The translations under genes and the position numbers were made by a program. From Yamagishiella unicocca (lineage: Eukaryota; Chlorophyta; Chlorophyceae; Chlamydomonadales; Volvocaceae): a stretch of 64,000 bases of DNA. Under the pieces are notes generated by a model. That model did no database searches, was not told where the DNA came from, and was given only the letters and a program-made list of their open reading frames with translations. Positions 30,385 through 41,802 of this stretch are shown one piece after another; within the stretch, counting starts at the first letter, position 1, and the number at the start of each line of letters is the position of its first letter. The stretch spans positions 1,054,001 to 1,118,000 of the forward strand of contig BDSL01000014.1 of assembly GCA_003116995.1 (NCBI GenBank), written 5' to 3'.

Positions 30385-32733
30385 TTAAGCCAAGCCCGCT
30401 GCCTGCAGTTTCGCCATAAGCGTCTGGATTTTTGCGTCTTTAAGGCGCACCAGCTGCTCCAGCTTGCGAACCTTGGTCTCTAGGATCTGTGCGAGGAAGG
30501 CGGCAAGCGTTGGGTCGTGGTCCGTTATGCCGCGTTTTGAATAAGACAGATACCCAATCCCCGCTTGCCCAACATCCAGTTTCAGCCGTGTAAACCAGAC
30601 ACTCCCGATCGCCAAGCCACATCTCCCGTTCCTACCTGGTTCGTTTCCCGCAGCTCCGCAATTACCGCGTCCTTCTCCGCCAGGACTTCGGGTGAAATTG
30701 AGGAGTTCATCTTCGCAGCGAGCGGCGCCATCACACCCATCGGCATGGGTGCGCCGGGTCCCTGCAAGGGTGCGGGGGGCCTTGATAAGAGAATCCGCGA
30801 ATCCACGGCCGACCAACCGGGGGCTGCGGGGGGTGCGCGTTCCAGCAGCACACGTCGACGAGCACCCGATTTTTGGCAAGCACCAGTATCGGCCTCCCAT
30901 CAATGGTGAAGGTGGCAGGCCGTGTGGACAGTACCCGAAACCCCGGTAGCGTTTTGGGCAATACTACCTTATTAGTCATGATTTACATTTCAACTTTACA
31001 CCCACATCATGTAATCAGGCTTTGCGACGCGGTAGTAGTAACTGTTACGACGCGGTACTACACTCTGTGTCAACTCATCCTGATTGCGGCAGACACGAGG
31101 CACTCACCGGACTCCGTGGCATCATCATGCCCATGGCGTGTTGCTGTGGTGGCTGCTGCTGCTGCTGATACATGTGCATCTGCTCATTACCCTGCACGCA
31201 TACAGTTTAGTGGTTACGTGGTCGGATGCCTGAATTGTGGCAAACGGTGTTAAGCAAGTACGCTGCACCTAGCTGGACGGGCACAGTGCCACAGCCACAT
31301 TCGCCACTCGAGAGCCTATATACAGGCCATCAACGAGCTCTGCCAGGATCGATTATCAACTTATACGAGCCAATCCCAATGGTCTCCCAAGGAACATGGT
31401 TTCTATGAACCCAAGGACTTTTAACCCGAGGAATGCAAACGACCCATGTCCGATAGATGCCCCAACACGTGCTTAATTGTGCGTAATCAAGGACAGGCTG
31501 ACGTATCAGGGGATAAGCAACCCTGGCAGGATGGCAACTGGTGTCTCCCAGCAGCACCACTGTTGGGCACAACCCTCATTCCATGACACGGACACGGTGG
31601 CCGCGTATCTACAGAGGCCACATAAACAAAACACATGGTTCATAACTATACCGCCTTCCCGTCCCTGGGCCGCATCAGCCCTGGCTCAGCGTGCACAGCC
31701 CTCTTTCTTTCCGTTTGGCTACACCCTAGGTCCCGCCTGTTATTGGGCTCCTGTGCACTCGGCTGTCCGCACAGATACAATGTATCGTTCCAGACAAGCT
31801 TTGAACAAGGTGGATTAGGTATTTGGCAATCTTTCATCTTCCACTGAACCTGGGGGCCATGTGGTTGCGTTGGTTACCCATTATATCGCTGGCAACAACG
31901 CATGCAAATGTACACCATCATCAATGCATAAATCTGCTGTCACTTTTGAAAGTGTCTTCGTATCAGCCCCAAGCCCTTCACACCTGCATGGTCATCGGAA
32001 TAGGTCCTGGGCTTGCATCCCTGCATAGCGCCAAGGTTAACATGGCCAGGGCTTTCAGGGCTTGGGAGATGAAATCCGATACGGTGTGTAGGCCGGATCC
32101 CCGAGAACTCACAGCAAGGTGCGGGTAAAAGCATGAGTGCACCGAAACAAAGTCAATCCACGCTGCCAGTTTTCGTGTCTACCCCTCAAGGTGTAAATAT
32201 GCCCCGCCACCCCCTCCGTCCAGCCAATTGCCACCCACCCGTTCTCCTCCTTGAACTTGGCGATTTTCACCTTGATCAGCTTAAGCACACGCTCTACTGC
32301 TCCTGGCTTACAGTTGCAGCAGGCCTCACAGTCTTGCTTTGCGACCACAAAGCCTATCCGCTTGAAGACTTTAGCATTCAGCGTGTTCCAGTTGTACATT
32401 TTCTGCTGCAGCCCATTGGCCGAGCTGGGAACGGGCAGCCGGAGTGTCATCGGAGCGACAAGGCTTTGCGCTAGTGGCCAAATTGAACACCAACCTGTAA
32501 TTGTGAAGCTCCACGATTTTGGGGTAGAAATGGTGAATGACCTCCGCCATTAAGACTGCGCGCATAGTTATTGTGAGCATAGCGACCTCGGTCAAGGGGC
32601 GGAGCGAGACGATCGATAATTACCGCTCACCCCCGTCGCTGAAGTCACGTGCAATGTTCCTTTTTGGCCGTGAAAGTGGGATTTCGTCTACCCAGGTGTA
32701 CAGCCCTTGCAGTTCTGATTCATGAACATCCAT
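30385..32733 (-). CDS. SPEF1: SPEF1/CLAMP ciliary microtubule protein
   Basis: Six exons: 32733-32631, 32555-32495, 32424-32235 (or ending 32271), 31191-31108, 30761-30636, 30486-30385; about 209-221 residues, close to animal SPEF1. The N-terminal calponin-homology-like domain runs LYTWVDEIPLSRPKRNIARD, FSDGVLMAEVIHHFYPKIVE, LHNY, then QQKMYNWNTLNAKVFKRIGF and GAVERVLKLIK, the SPEF1 pattern. A Gln-rich linker follows, then a C-terminal coiled coil, LAEKDAVIAELRETNQ joined to ILETKVRKLEQLVRLKD and AKIQTLMAKLQ. In animals it bundles microtubules and forms the central-pair bridge of motile cilia, which fits a flagellated alga. The end of exon 3 is uncertain and a further linker exon inside the 1-kb intron cannot be excluded. 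Intron 4 ends with a copy of the GGCCGTGGATTCGCGGATTC element right before the acceptor. Confidence 0.9.
30783..30812. repeat. GGCCGTGGATTCGCGGATTC element, copy 3
   Basis: In SPEF1 sense it reads GGCCGTGGATTCGCGGATTC then TCTTATC and ends about 20 nt before the exon 5 acceptor, so it forms most of the 3' end of the intron. Confidence 0.88.
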
Positions 32734-33638
32734 GGCGCCAGTCGAAAAGGCTTTAGCGCAACCCCTTGCAAGTTGTAGACGCTACAAGCTGTAAACTGTA
32801 CAATAACAGCAGTAGGTAGCGCGACAAGAAGGTAGGCTCTGACTGGAACGAGTTAACCTATTGCGTGTGTGCGATTAATGGCAACAGATAAGGATCTGAG
32901 CTATGTTTGGCAATAGGTAGCATACATGCAAAGAGAGTATGATGTAAGCTGCTGTAATTTGCTAGTGCGTTGCTTTGGTCAAAAGTCAAATTGCCGTGCA
33001 CATGCGCGAATGCACAAGCTTCGCCGCCTGGTCCGCGTTTGGACATATAGGCGAGTTGATATGCAATACATAATATGTCCCAGCACCGCATGAGTTAGCA
33101 GACGCTCAGTCACAGCCACAGCATATACACATACACACGGTGCCGACAGCAGTTCATGACAGCTCCAATGAAATGCCCATGAGAAGGCACTGCTCCACTG
33201 CAGGCGGTACATCTGTCTGCTGTTCCTACCACACCAGAGTCCCAAATACTCATATATAACGCGCACAACCACGTGCACAACCAGCCATACGACTTTCCCA
33301 AGCCCCACCCTGCCGCACGAACGACAGCCCAGTACACGTTCAGGAACCATTACAGTTCCACAGGTCCCTACCATTCTTGCAACCGCCCGTCATAAGTCCA
33401 CTCAAAACGACTCGCCAGACATCTTTGCTGTTTGTAGCCATGCGTACCCACAAGGCCGCAATGGTAAGCTGCGTGTTCCGTTGATCGCTTGCCACAACGA
33501 GCCAGCCACCTGGAGCTGCCAATCGTGATAGACCCACGTGCCAGCATAACCATGCCACGGCTCGTGTCTAGACCGTCGCTAGTATTTCGCGAAACCTATC
33601 GAACTTCACATAAAACCTCTGTTCGTATCATCACCGCC
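32734..33638. other. Spacer between SPEF1 and the two-helix membrane protein gene
   Basis: Should carry the SPEF1 promoter and the 3' UTR of the next gene, whose minus-strand TGTAA candidate is at 33350-33354. No exon was recognised. Confidence 0.5.
33350..33354 (-). terminator. TGTAA polyadenylation signal candidate
   Basis: Minus-strand TGTAA 285 bp past the stop of the two-helix membrane protein gene. Confidence 0.42.
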
Positions 33639-34808
33639 CTACTTTGCCGCAGCTGTAGTAAGCTTTGCGTACAGAGCTGCCCCAATGCCAGCCACTGCAA
33701 GCACCCCACCGATTGCTAGCGGCCACACCGCATTCATCGCATGCGCCGAGACGTCGGTTATTCCCTTGATGCAAATGATGTCACCCTGCTTCACGCTCAT
33801 CCCAATTCCAGGGTTAAGTTGGTAGAACTGCGGCAGGGGGAAGAAATTGTGGGTGTCGCAAAGTTGACAATCCATAATGACGGCAACTGCAAACCTTCCG
33901 CTCTGTAGCGCGAGGGGTGCATCGGATTGCAACCACACAGTCGCAGTGGGCGCTCTGGCCGGGTGCATGAACGCACCGCCATGCCGCGAGTGTGTATGTG
34001 TGTCTGTGTTTCGGGACAAGAAGTGCGTGTGCCCTGCCTCAAAAGTTCGAGCGAGGAAAACACAATAAGGTTAACCCCACCTGGTGCTGCGTTATGGAGA
34101 ACATCTTGTAGAGCGACTCGGGTGATTCATAGCCCTGCACCTCGTAGACCTCTTGGCAGTCAATGCCATGGTCCCAGAAGCGCTTCTTGGTTGCCATGCT
34201 CATGGACCCTGCAGGCCGTGCCGGTGTGCGGATTGTGAGTGGGGTTGAGGAAAGCGCAGGGATCGCTCACATCATGTGCGCTTTGGTTCCGTTTTCAAGC
34301 CCTTAGTTGCCGGCCGTGGTCGCCTTAACCAACGTAGCGTCTGGGAGCCCTTCCCATGGGGCACGAGCTTGCGTCGGTACACACCGTGTGCGATCAATAT
34401 GGTTGAAAGCGCCTATGATAAGAGTTGAAATCATTAGACACGCGCATGCGGATACATGCCCGTTCGGCACACCATTTCAACTCGCAGTCCTCAAGTACGA
34501 CACGCCACTCCCAACTCGCAGTCCTCGATTGTACGTCAAGTACGATGCTGTCGCCCACAGACACCGACATCAGCCCCCACGCCTACCGTATTCATCACCC
34601 CACCCATCCTCGAAACGCATACGTCGAACGCGTGGAGGCTTCGGACGTGCAACGCGGCGTCCTCGGTATGCACAGAGACACGTCGCTGCCCTCTCCACTC
34701 ACCCCCAGCAACTGATAGGAGGTGGTACTGATGGAACTGGAAGTAGACGACCGCCCCGACCACAGCGGCGATCAGGGTGCCAAAAATTGCAACAGTGCGC
34801 TTTTTCAT
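33639..34808 (-). CDS. Small protein with two transmembrane helices, unidentified
   Basis: Three exons in phase: 34808-34703, 34208-34081, 33827-33639; about 140 residues. It begins MKKRTVAIFGTLIAAVVGAV (N-terminal membrane anchor or signal). A soluble middle follows (TKKRFWDHGIDCQEVYEVQG, YESPESLYKMFSITQHQ). It ends with a second helix, AVWPLAIGGVLAVAGIGAAL, and a short Lys/Ala tail. Splice sites are consensus (G|GTGAGT, CCTGCAG, CCGCAG after a pyrimidine tract). The family is not recognised; the acidic/aromatic middle segment is distinctive enough to search. It is divergent from TGS1, with 378 bp between the start codons. Confidence 0.7.
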
Positions 34809-35186
34809 AGCTGCAAGGCTTCCACTTCGTCGCTCGGTGGACAACCTAGTTTATGACACTCTCCTATTATATTCGTGATGTTGATAATATAGATCAAGGG
34901 CGCAGCCGAAGGCAGTGGATGGCCGTAGGGTTGGTTGCTTAAGGTGTTGCAGAAAGGCAGTGGTCGAGGCAAGTGGCTCAAGTGGACGCTTGCTTGGAAA
35001 TGCCGCCATCAACTTGACAATCAAACTGTGAGCGATGTTTATGGAGCATGGTGGTTGTCACATACTCACATTGAATCCAGCGTGTCGCCTGGATCACGCA
35101 GTACCAATGCTTGCAGAGCAGTGCCAAATGACCAAACACAATCCTAAGTCATAGACAGGTTACAGGGGAGCATCATTGCTTGGGGT
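34809..35186. promoter_or_regulatory. Shared divergent promoter region (membrane protein / TGS1)
   Basis: This 378-bp interval separates the start codons of two opposite genes. It includes AT-rich stretches TATTATATTC and GATAATATAG near 34864-34892 in otherwise GC-rich DNA, possible core promoter elements. No operator-like repeats were seen. Confidence 0.4.
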
Positions 35187-38100
35187 ATGGCAAGGCAAAA
35201 GCTTGTAGAGATATGGAAGGGGGCGGAGGAGGTGAACCTCAGCACGGTGCTGGACCTAAGCCTATCGGACGCCACTGTGTACCGATTTGGACGACTTGTC
35301 ATTACATCCGTGCGACTGCACGATGTTGGGCTTGTCGGGTGAGTTTCCGGTATATGAGCTGGGTCAGTCACCGGGAGTCCAAAGGAGAGCCGGCTGCTGA
35401 AAGCCAGCGGTCCATTAGCTTACATCAGATATCCTCTGGATGACACGTAGACCGTGTATGTTCTAATTTCCGGGTTGGTTCCTTTGCGCCTGTGCAGTTC
35501 CAAGGAGCCATTCTCGACAGCGTCCGAGCCACCAAGCGACACGGAGGCTACCGCACTTGTGTCTGAGCTTGCAAACCTTGGCTTGCCAACGTCATTTGGC
35601 AAAAAGGTGGGGGGCTGTCAGGCGGAGATCTACCGACAGGCGGCGAAAATGAACGCCATGAACTTCAAAACTTACATCGGAACTAACCTTACCCCCCTTT
35701 GTTGCGCCCTATCAAGGGGGGAGGTGCGTATCCGCAGAACCGTCGCGACGGCAAGCGGACGACAGCCGTTTCGGCTAACATCAGCCGCCTCGCGCACAAA
35801 GGTGGACACGGGCTTCGAGGGTGGCCTCTTACAGGGGTTGAGACTCAGCACAGCGTTGCAGTCCTGGTCTAACGACTCCCGCATGCATGTGCCTGCGCAA
35901 GCGGGCCGGGAAACAAACGGAAACCCCGGAGAAAGCAAGCCTGGCCTCCTGCCCAAACTGTTCCCGCCTCGCTCCACGCCCGGCGCGGACCAGCAGGTGA
36001 CCAGTCCCAGCATCGTCTCAAGGAGGCACACGACGCCGGCAGCGCTGCGGCTGGCACCGGTGCCACTCCTTGGGTGCAGGGCTTCGACGAGCGGTGGGAC
36101 TGCCACTACTACTACAACTCCCTGACGCAGGTGCGCCTCGCCACCGACAGCCACATGCGCGACGGGACGTGCGCTGCCACCACCCTGCCATGCACGCATG
36201 CTGTCGAAAAGCATGCATCTAGCCCGCTAAACGACCCCCGTTGCGTCGCTCGGTCGCTGCCGCCCACCCTCGCGGAGACCTCATGGACGCGCCCGGCATA
36301 GCCGCCTCGCCAGCTCGACCCGGCTGCCCCCCCACCCCGCACCCGATCGCCTCGCCAGCTCGACCCCGCTGCCCCCCCAACCCGCACCCACGTCTGTTCT
36401 AAACGGTTTTTTCTCGCATCCACGGGCCTTCCTCAAAACCCCGCACCCGATCGCCTCGCCGGCTGGCTTTGGCCTCCGCGCCTGCAGGAGTCTGTCTGGG
36501 AGGCGCCAGCGGAGGGCTACGTGCCGTGGGAGGAGTCCGCAGCAGCCGCTGCCCTCGCAGCAACACCGGATGACGGCGCGTCCGAGGATTCATCCGGCGC
36601 AGGTGCAACGCAGCAGCAGCCAGGAGGAGCGGCTGGCCCAGCAGCAGCAGCAGCAGCTGGGGAGGCGGTGACGGTGGCGCGAGGCGCCGGCGAGGCGGCT
36701 GCTTGCGGCGCCGCCGCGGCCCCATCCGCGGCTGCGCCCGCGGGTGCCGTGCGGCAGCAGCCGCGCATGCTCACGGAGGAAGACCTCCTGCGGGCTATGG
36801 GGCTGTGGCAGGAGACGAATGGGGCGGGCGCGGTGTCCCACTCCGAGGGCTCCACCGCGGTCAACACCGGCTGCGCCACCAGCATTGCTGCAGCCGACCC
36901 GTCGTCAGAGGTCGGTGGAGTAGGGGCGGGCGGAGCTGGCGCCAGCGGCGGTGCGGATAGCGCTGCCGGCGGCGGCAGCGGCGGCGGCGACGACGCTGGG
37001 GTTGTCCTCTTCCGCGACATCCTCCTGCTCCAACCCGCCTCCCAGCAGCAGCGGGTCGTGCCGCCCACCGCCCTGTCCGAAGAGCAGCTCCTGGCGAAGA
37101 TGTCGCTGGGGGCCATGCCCCCGCCGCCGCCGGCGCCGATGCCGCCGGCGCCGAGCCCGCCGCCGCTCCCCCCCTCACCCCGGCCCCACACATCCACTCA
37201 CCCCGGGGCTCCACCGCCAGCCGACCAGGCCCGGGCGCCGGTTCCGGCGGGTCCTGTCGGCAAGCCGGTGCCGCCGCCGGTGCCCTCGCGGATGCTGACG
37301 GAGGACGACGTCCTGCGCAGCATGGGCCTGCTGCCGGCCTGTCCGGGACCGTCGGCCCCGGCGGAGGAGCTGCAGCTGGAGGCCGCACCCCCCGGTGCCG
37401 CGGCTGGTGGATCTCGTCCGCGGGTCCCGCCGCCTGGTTTCGGCGGCGCCGAGCGGCCCACCCCGCCGCCGCCCGCATACCTGTCTAGCGCTCCGGAGCC
37501 GCACTCCGCCTACCTCCAGCCGCAGCAGCCGCCCCGCCACCCCCTCGGCACCCACGCCGCCGAGCACCCGCATCCGCACCCGCATCCGCTCTACTCGGCG
37601 CAGCAGCCGCCTGGGCCCCAGGGGCGCTTCCCAGGGGACCCCCCGCCCCACCTGGCGGGTATGCCCCCCTCCGGGTACTTCGAGCCCCCCGGTCGTCCCG
37701 GACCCCCCCCTGGCTTCCACGTGCCGCCCCACGACCTCAGCCAGCGGCAGCACGGGGCGCACGGCCCTCCCAACGGGCCGCTGGGCGACGGACACCTCGG
37801 CGGCAACCGGGCGGGGCCCATGCACCCGGGCATGGGGGGTGCGGTGCGGCCCCCGCCTGGCTTCGCGCCCCCGCCCCCGCCGCAGCCGGCTATGGACATG
37901 TGGCCGCCCGGAGGCCACATACCGCCAGCCGGCAGCCCATACGGTTTCCCGCCGCCGCCGTTTGGCCACGGACACGGACCGCCCCCCATGCCCATGTTGC
38001 CCGCGCCGGGCTTCGGGCCAGGGCCCGGCATGCCCATGTACGGCATGCCTCCCTACCCCGGCGGCGACGCCCACGCGTACCACCCGTACGGGCCGCCGCC

Positions 38101-41100
38101 GCCGTACGGAATGCCGCCGTACGGGCCGGGCATGCCGCCGAGCGGCCCCCCGCCGCCCATGCCTCCCTTCGCGGACGGCTACCCCCACCCCCACCACGTC
38201 AGCATGCCCGGCCCTTACCCCGGGCCTGATGGCGGCGCCCCTTCGCTCCAGCACCCACATCAGCAGCACAATGGTCACCACCACTACCATCATCACTACG
38301 ACCACCACCACTACGGCCATCATCACCACGACCCGTACCTCGCCCAACACCAGCCTCACCACGGCCATCATCAGCAGGACATGGGTGGCCGCCCCGGACA
38401 CCCGCCGGTCGCAGTCCCGCTGGCGGCGGCCGCGGCGAGGGAGCAGCCCGGCGGGGAAGCCGGGGCGAACGGTAACCGGCGTGGAGTCACTTGGACCCTG
38501 GAGGAGCTGGAGCGCCAGCTGGAGATTATGGCGGGGCCGGCCACTGGCGAGGAACGGCGCGGTGAGGGAGCGGGGGCGGAGGCCATGAAGAGCATGGCCG
38601 AGATGGAGGTGGAGGTGGAGGTGGAGGCTAACCATCGCGCCGCGGCTGCTGAGGACGCGCGGCAGCGCAAGCTGAAGGCTCCGGGCAGGGCCCAGCAGCA
38701 GCAGCAGAGCCTGAGGGGCGGGAGGCAGCCGGCTGGGGGGGCGCGGCGCGAGGGCGGCGGCAGGCAGGATGGCGGGGAGGGCGAGGGGGGGGACACCGGC
38801 GATGATGATGCGGCCTTTTACGACAGCTTCGTCGGGGGGGGCAGGGCCCACGCGGCGGCGGCAGCAGCCCAGCAGCAGCAGCAGCGCCACCAGCGCCCGG
38901 CGCCGGCCGCCAAGCCGCCGGTTGGCGAGGACGACGGGTGCGTCGATCGAAGGGAAGGGAAGGGGAGGATCTGGGGGAGCAGTGGATCGGAACCGGATAA
39001 AAAGGGGCGGGGAGGGGTCAGCGCGCGAATCACGGCGGGCCCCTGGAAGCGCTCCGCCACACGTCAACGCGCCATCGCTGCTTGGCGCCCCCCCCCCCCC
39101 CCATCATCAGCTAGTTTCTACCCTCCGCTTCCTCATGTCGTGTAATCGGGTCTTCTCGCCCCCAACCCACCGGCTGCCCCCTTGTCCCTCCCCCCCTGCT
39201 CGGTTTGCCGGCCGTGGATTCGCGGATTCTCCTATCAACCCCCCTGCTCCCCTGCTTCCCTCTTTCTCCCTCGCTCCCCCGCGCCTGCCGGCCGCAGCAC
39301 CCGGCGCGTGACTCTGGACCCCGCCACCGCTGCCTACGTGCGCAACCTGCTGCCCCGCAGCGCCGCCAAGTACTGGATGCAGCGCTACAGCCTGTTCAGC
39401 CGCTTCGACAGCCTGGTGCAGCTGGACACGGAGGGGTGGTGGTCGGTCACGCCGGAGGTGAGGAGCGGGGAGGTGGTGGTGGTAGCAGGGGTGATGGTAG
39501 TAGGGGGCGGTGGTGGTGGTGGTGGTGGCGGTGGTGGTGGTAGTAGGGGGCGGTGGTGGTGGTGGTGGTGGTAGGAGCGGTGGTGGTGGTGGTGGTGGTG
39601 GTGGTAGGAGCGGTGGTGGTGGTGGTGGTAGGAGCGGTGGTGGTGGTGGTGGTAGGGGCGGTGGTGGTGGTGGTGGTGGTGGTGGTGGTGGTGGTGGTGG
39701 TAGGGGCGGTGGTGGTGGTGCGGCCCAACGCAGGAGGGTGGCTTGGCGGCCGGTGCTCCCTGGCCTGCTTTTGGAACCAGCCCGTCAGCAGCATGGGTGC
39801 AGCAGCCCTTCCTCGGGCCCAGCTGGCAGCGTCGAATCTCCGTCGCCTTGGTATCGAACAGCGACGGGTAAACGGTTCCAACTATCCTGTCCCGTCGCGT
39901 AAACGGTTTCTACAACACCCCCCACCACACACACACACACACATCTGTTATAAACGGTTTATTCTGGCATCCACGGGTCTTCCTCGACTCCCCCCCCCCA
40001 CCACACACACACACACACACTGGCGGGTCTCTGCCGCGCAGGTCCTTGCGGCGCACCAGGCGGTCCGCTCTCGGGAGCTGTGCTCCGGCGGCCTGGTGGC
40101 CATGGACGCCTGCTGCGGCTGCGGCGGCAACGTCATCCAGATGGCGGGCTCCTTCCCGGTGGTCATCGGGGTAGAGATCTCGGAGCGCAGGGTGGAGATG
40201 GCCCGACACAACGCGAGTGAGTGGAAGGGCGGCGAGCAGACCCGGTTACACGACGGGGGGTGAAGGCGGGGGAAGGGGGAGGTAGGTAGCGAGGGATTTG
40301 TTGTTGAGCAGCTAGGAGACGCGTAGAGCCTCGAACGTTTTAGCAGGGCCCAGGAATTGCCACGTTTCAGGTGGGAGGTTGAATCGGTACTGGGTAGAGG
40401 AAAGCGGGGAGTGGCTCTGGTGGGTAGTGAGGAGCCAGTCCCCACATGTTGACACGGCGCCGCTCCCTCCTCCCCCCTCCTGACCTGCTGCTGCTGCTGC
40501 TGCTGTCCCGGCCCCCGGCTGCCTCTCTCCCCACACACACCCCAACCCCTCCCGCGTGCTGCGCTGCGCTGCCCGGCAGGCGTGTACGATGTGGAGCACA
40601 AGTGCCAGTTTCTGTGCGCGGACTTCTTCCAGGTGGCGCCCGACCTCAAGGTGCGCCCGCCTGGCCTGCAGGGAGTCACGTGGGGGCGGGGGCGAGGGGC
40701 GGGGGCGAGAGGAAAGCCCCCGGGTGGGACGGTGGCTGAATAACACACCCGGTCACTCGACCGGGTGTGTGTAAGGTGTGGAAGGCTCCGTTTGTGGTCA
40801 TCCAGATGGGGAAAGCAACCCCATTGTCAGACGTGGAAAGCATCCCCATCGCATATCTTCGAGGCGCAAAACGCTTGAAATGCGGATTGCGTCGTCCTTC
40901 TCCGTGTGGCGGCACTGTAGTGCGCAGGTTGCGTCTCGGGCTTGGCGGCATCAAGCCACCCCGCCCTGCTAGACCGGCAGTTGCTCTACCTCACGCACCA
41001 ACACGCGTTTCTGCGCTGTCCCTGGCCCGATCTCTCCTCCCACACGGGCCCTATCCGCATCCCCCCGGCGCCTCCCCGCCCCAGGTGGACATGCTGTTCA

Positions 41101-41802
41101 TGTCCCCCCCTTGGGGCGGCCCCAAGTACCAGCACGTCAATACCTTCGACGTCTTCTACCCGCTGGCGGGTTTCAACAAGTCGCTGCTGCGGCTGCTGGA
41201 CGTGACCATGGACTGCGTGCGGGACCAGGTGAGGTGGCGGCAGCGCTGGGGGCGAGGGTAACCCGGCAGCCCCGGTAGCGCTGGAATCGGGAAGAAACCT
41301 CGAAACCAAGAAAGCCACGAACTGACAGAGGAGGAGAAAGACCGTCCTCGTGTCGCCCGGCGCCGGTCAAAGTTACTTCGCTTTCATTTGGTTGTGTCTA
41401 AAACGGTTTGCCGTTGCGCCCATCTTTTTTCCCGCATTTGCAAGCGTACGCCGTCTCAGCGGACGTCTCCTCCCCTCCCCCAACAACGCATGCACCAAAC
41501 GATTTCCGTATGGTCTTCCTTTAACACGAGCTTTCCTTACAGACCCCTCTCCCCCAATCTCCGCGCACCAAATCCCCACTCCGCAGGACGGCGTGGTTGC
41601 CGCCTTCCTGCCTCGCAACACGGACCTGGTCCAGCTGGCGGCGGTGGTTCCGGAGCACGCTGTGTGGGAGGTGGAGCGCGCGTACGTTAACAACAAGCTC
41701 AAGGGCATCACCCTCTACTGCCACCCGGGCCGCGGCGAAGGGGAGGGCAACGTGCGGCTGCAGGCGGAGGCCGAGTACCAGGTGGAGCAGGTGCACACCT
41801 AG
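35187..41802 (+). CDS. TGS1: Trimethylguanosine synthase TGS1 with WW domain and giant disordered insert
   Basis: Nine exons: 35187-35338, 35498-35606, 36011-36130, 36488-38937, 39298-39457, 40042-40216, 40580-40650, 41085-41228, 41587-41802; about 1198 residues. A WW domain ([20 protein letters not shown], then QESVWEAP, residues about 108-135) matches the plant TGS1 layout. Exon 4 (817 codons) is Ala/Gln/Pro/Gly/His-rich and disordered. The methyltransferase (residues about 945-1198) has [14 protein letters not shown], the SAM-binding [26 protein letters not shown] with the cap-stacking Trp, FLPRNTD and [10 protein letters not shown]. It adds two methyl groups to the m7G cap of snRNAs and snoRNAs. 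An in-frame stop upstream fixes the start at 35187. The exon 3 acceptor was chosen by phase; a nearby AG (after 35994) is an alternative. Confidence 0.94.
36394..36440. repeat. Intron repeat family A near TGS1 exon 4 acceptor
   Basis: CACGTCTGTTCTAAACGG then TTTTTTCTCGCATCCACGGG and CCTTCCTC, about 50 nt before the exon 4 acceptor. It is the inverse complement of the sequence just inside the donors at 49605 and 56742. Confidence 0.85.
38958..39290. repeat. TGS1 intron 4 with two repeat families at its 3' end
   Basis: The intron carries the GTGTAAYCGGG element (39134-39160, TGTCGTGTAATCGGGTCTTC) and the GGCCGTGGATTCGCGGATTC element (39207-39236). Pyrimidine spacers separate them and the acceptor is at 39297. 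Both families are found at the ends of introns in other genes. Confidence 0.82.
39472..39720. repeat. (GGT)n / GGTGGTGGTAGG minisatellite in TGS1 intron 5
   Basis: About 240 bp of GGT repeats with interspersed AGGGGC(G) or AGGAGC units, starting just after the exon 5 donor. The length is likely polymorphic. Confidence 0.93.
39944..39990. repeat. Intron repeat family A near TGS1 exon 6 acceptor
   Basis: ATCTGTTATAAACGGTTTAT then TCTGGCATCCACGGGTCTTC and CTCGA, followed by C and CA runs up to the acceptor at 40041. Confidence 0.85.
40236..40256. repeat. Inverse GTGTAACCGG element just after TGS1 exon 6 donor
   Basis: GCAGACCCGGTTACACGACG, about 20 nt into intron 6: the reverse complement of the element that sits near acceptors elsewhere. 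Confidence 0.8.

Noticed and set aside
37175..39067. 630-codon minus-strand open frame
   Set aside because: Antisense of the TGS1 Pro/Gly/His exon; the Arg/Val-rich translation is what that DNA gives in reverse.
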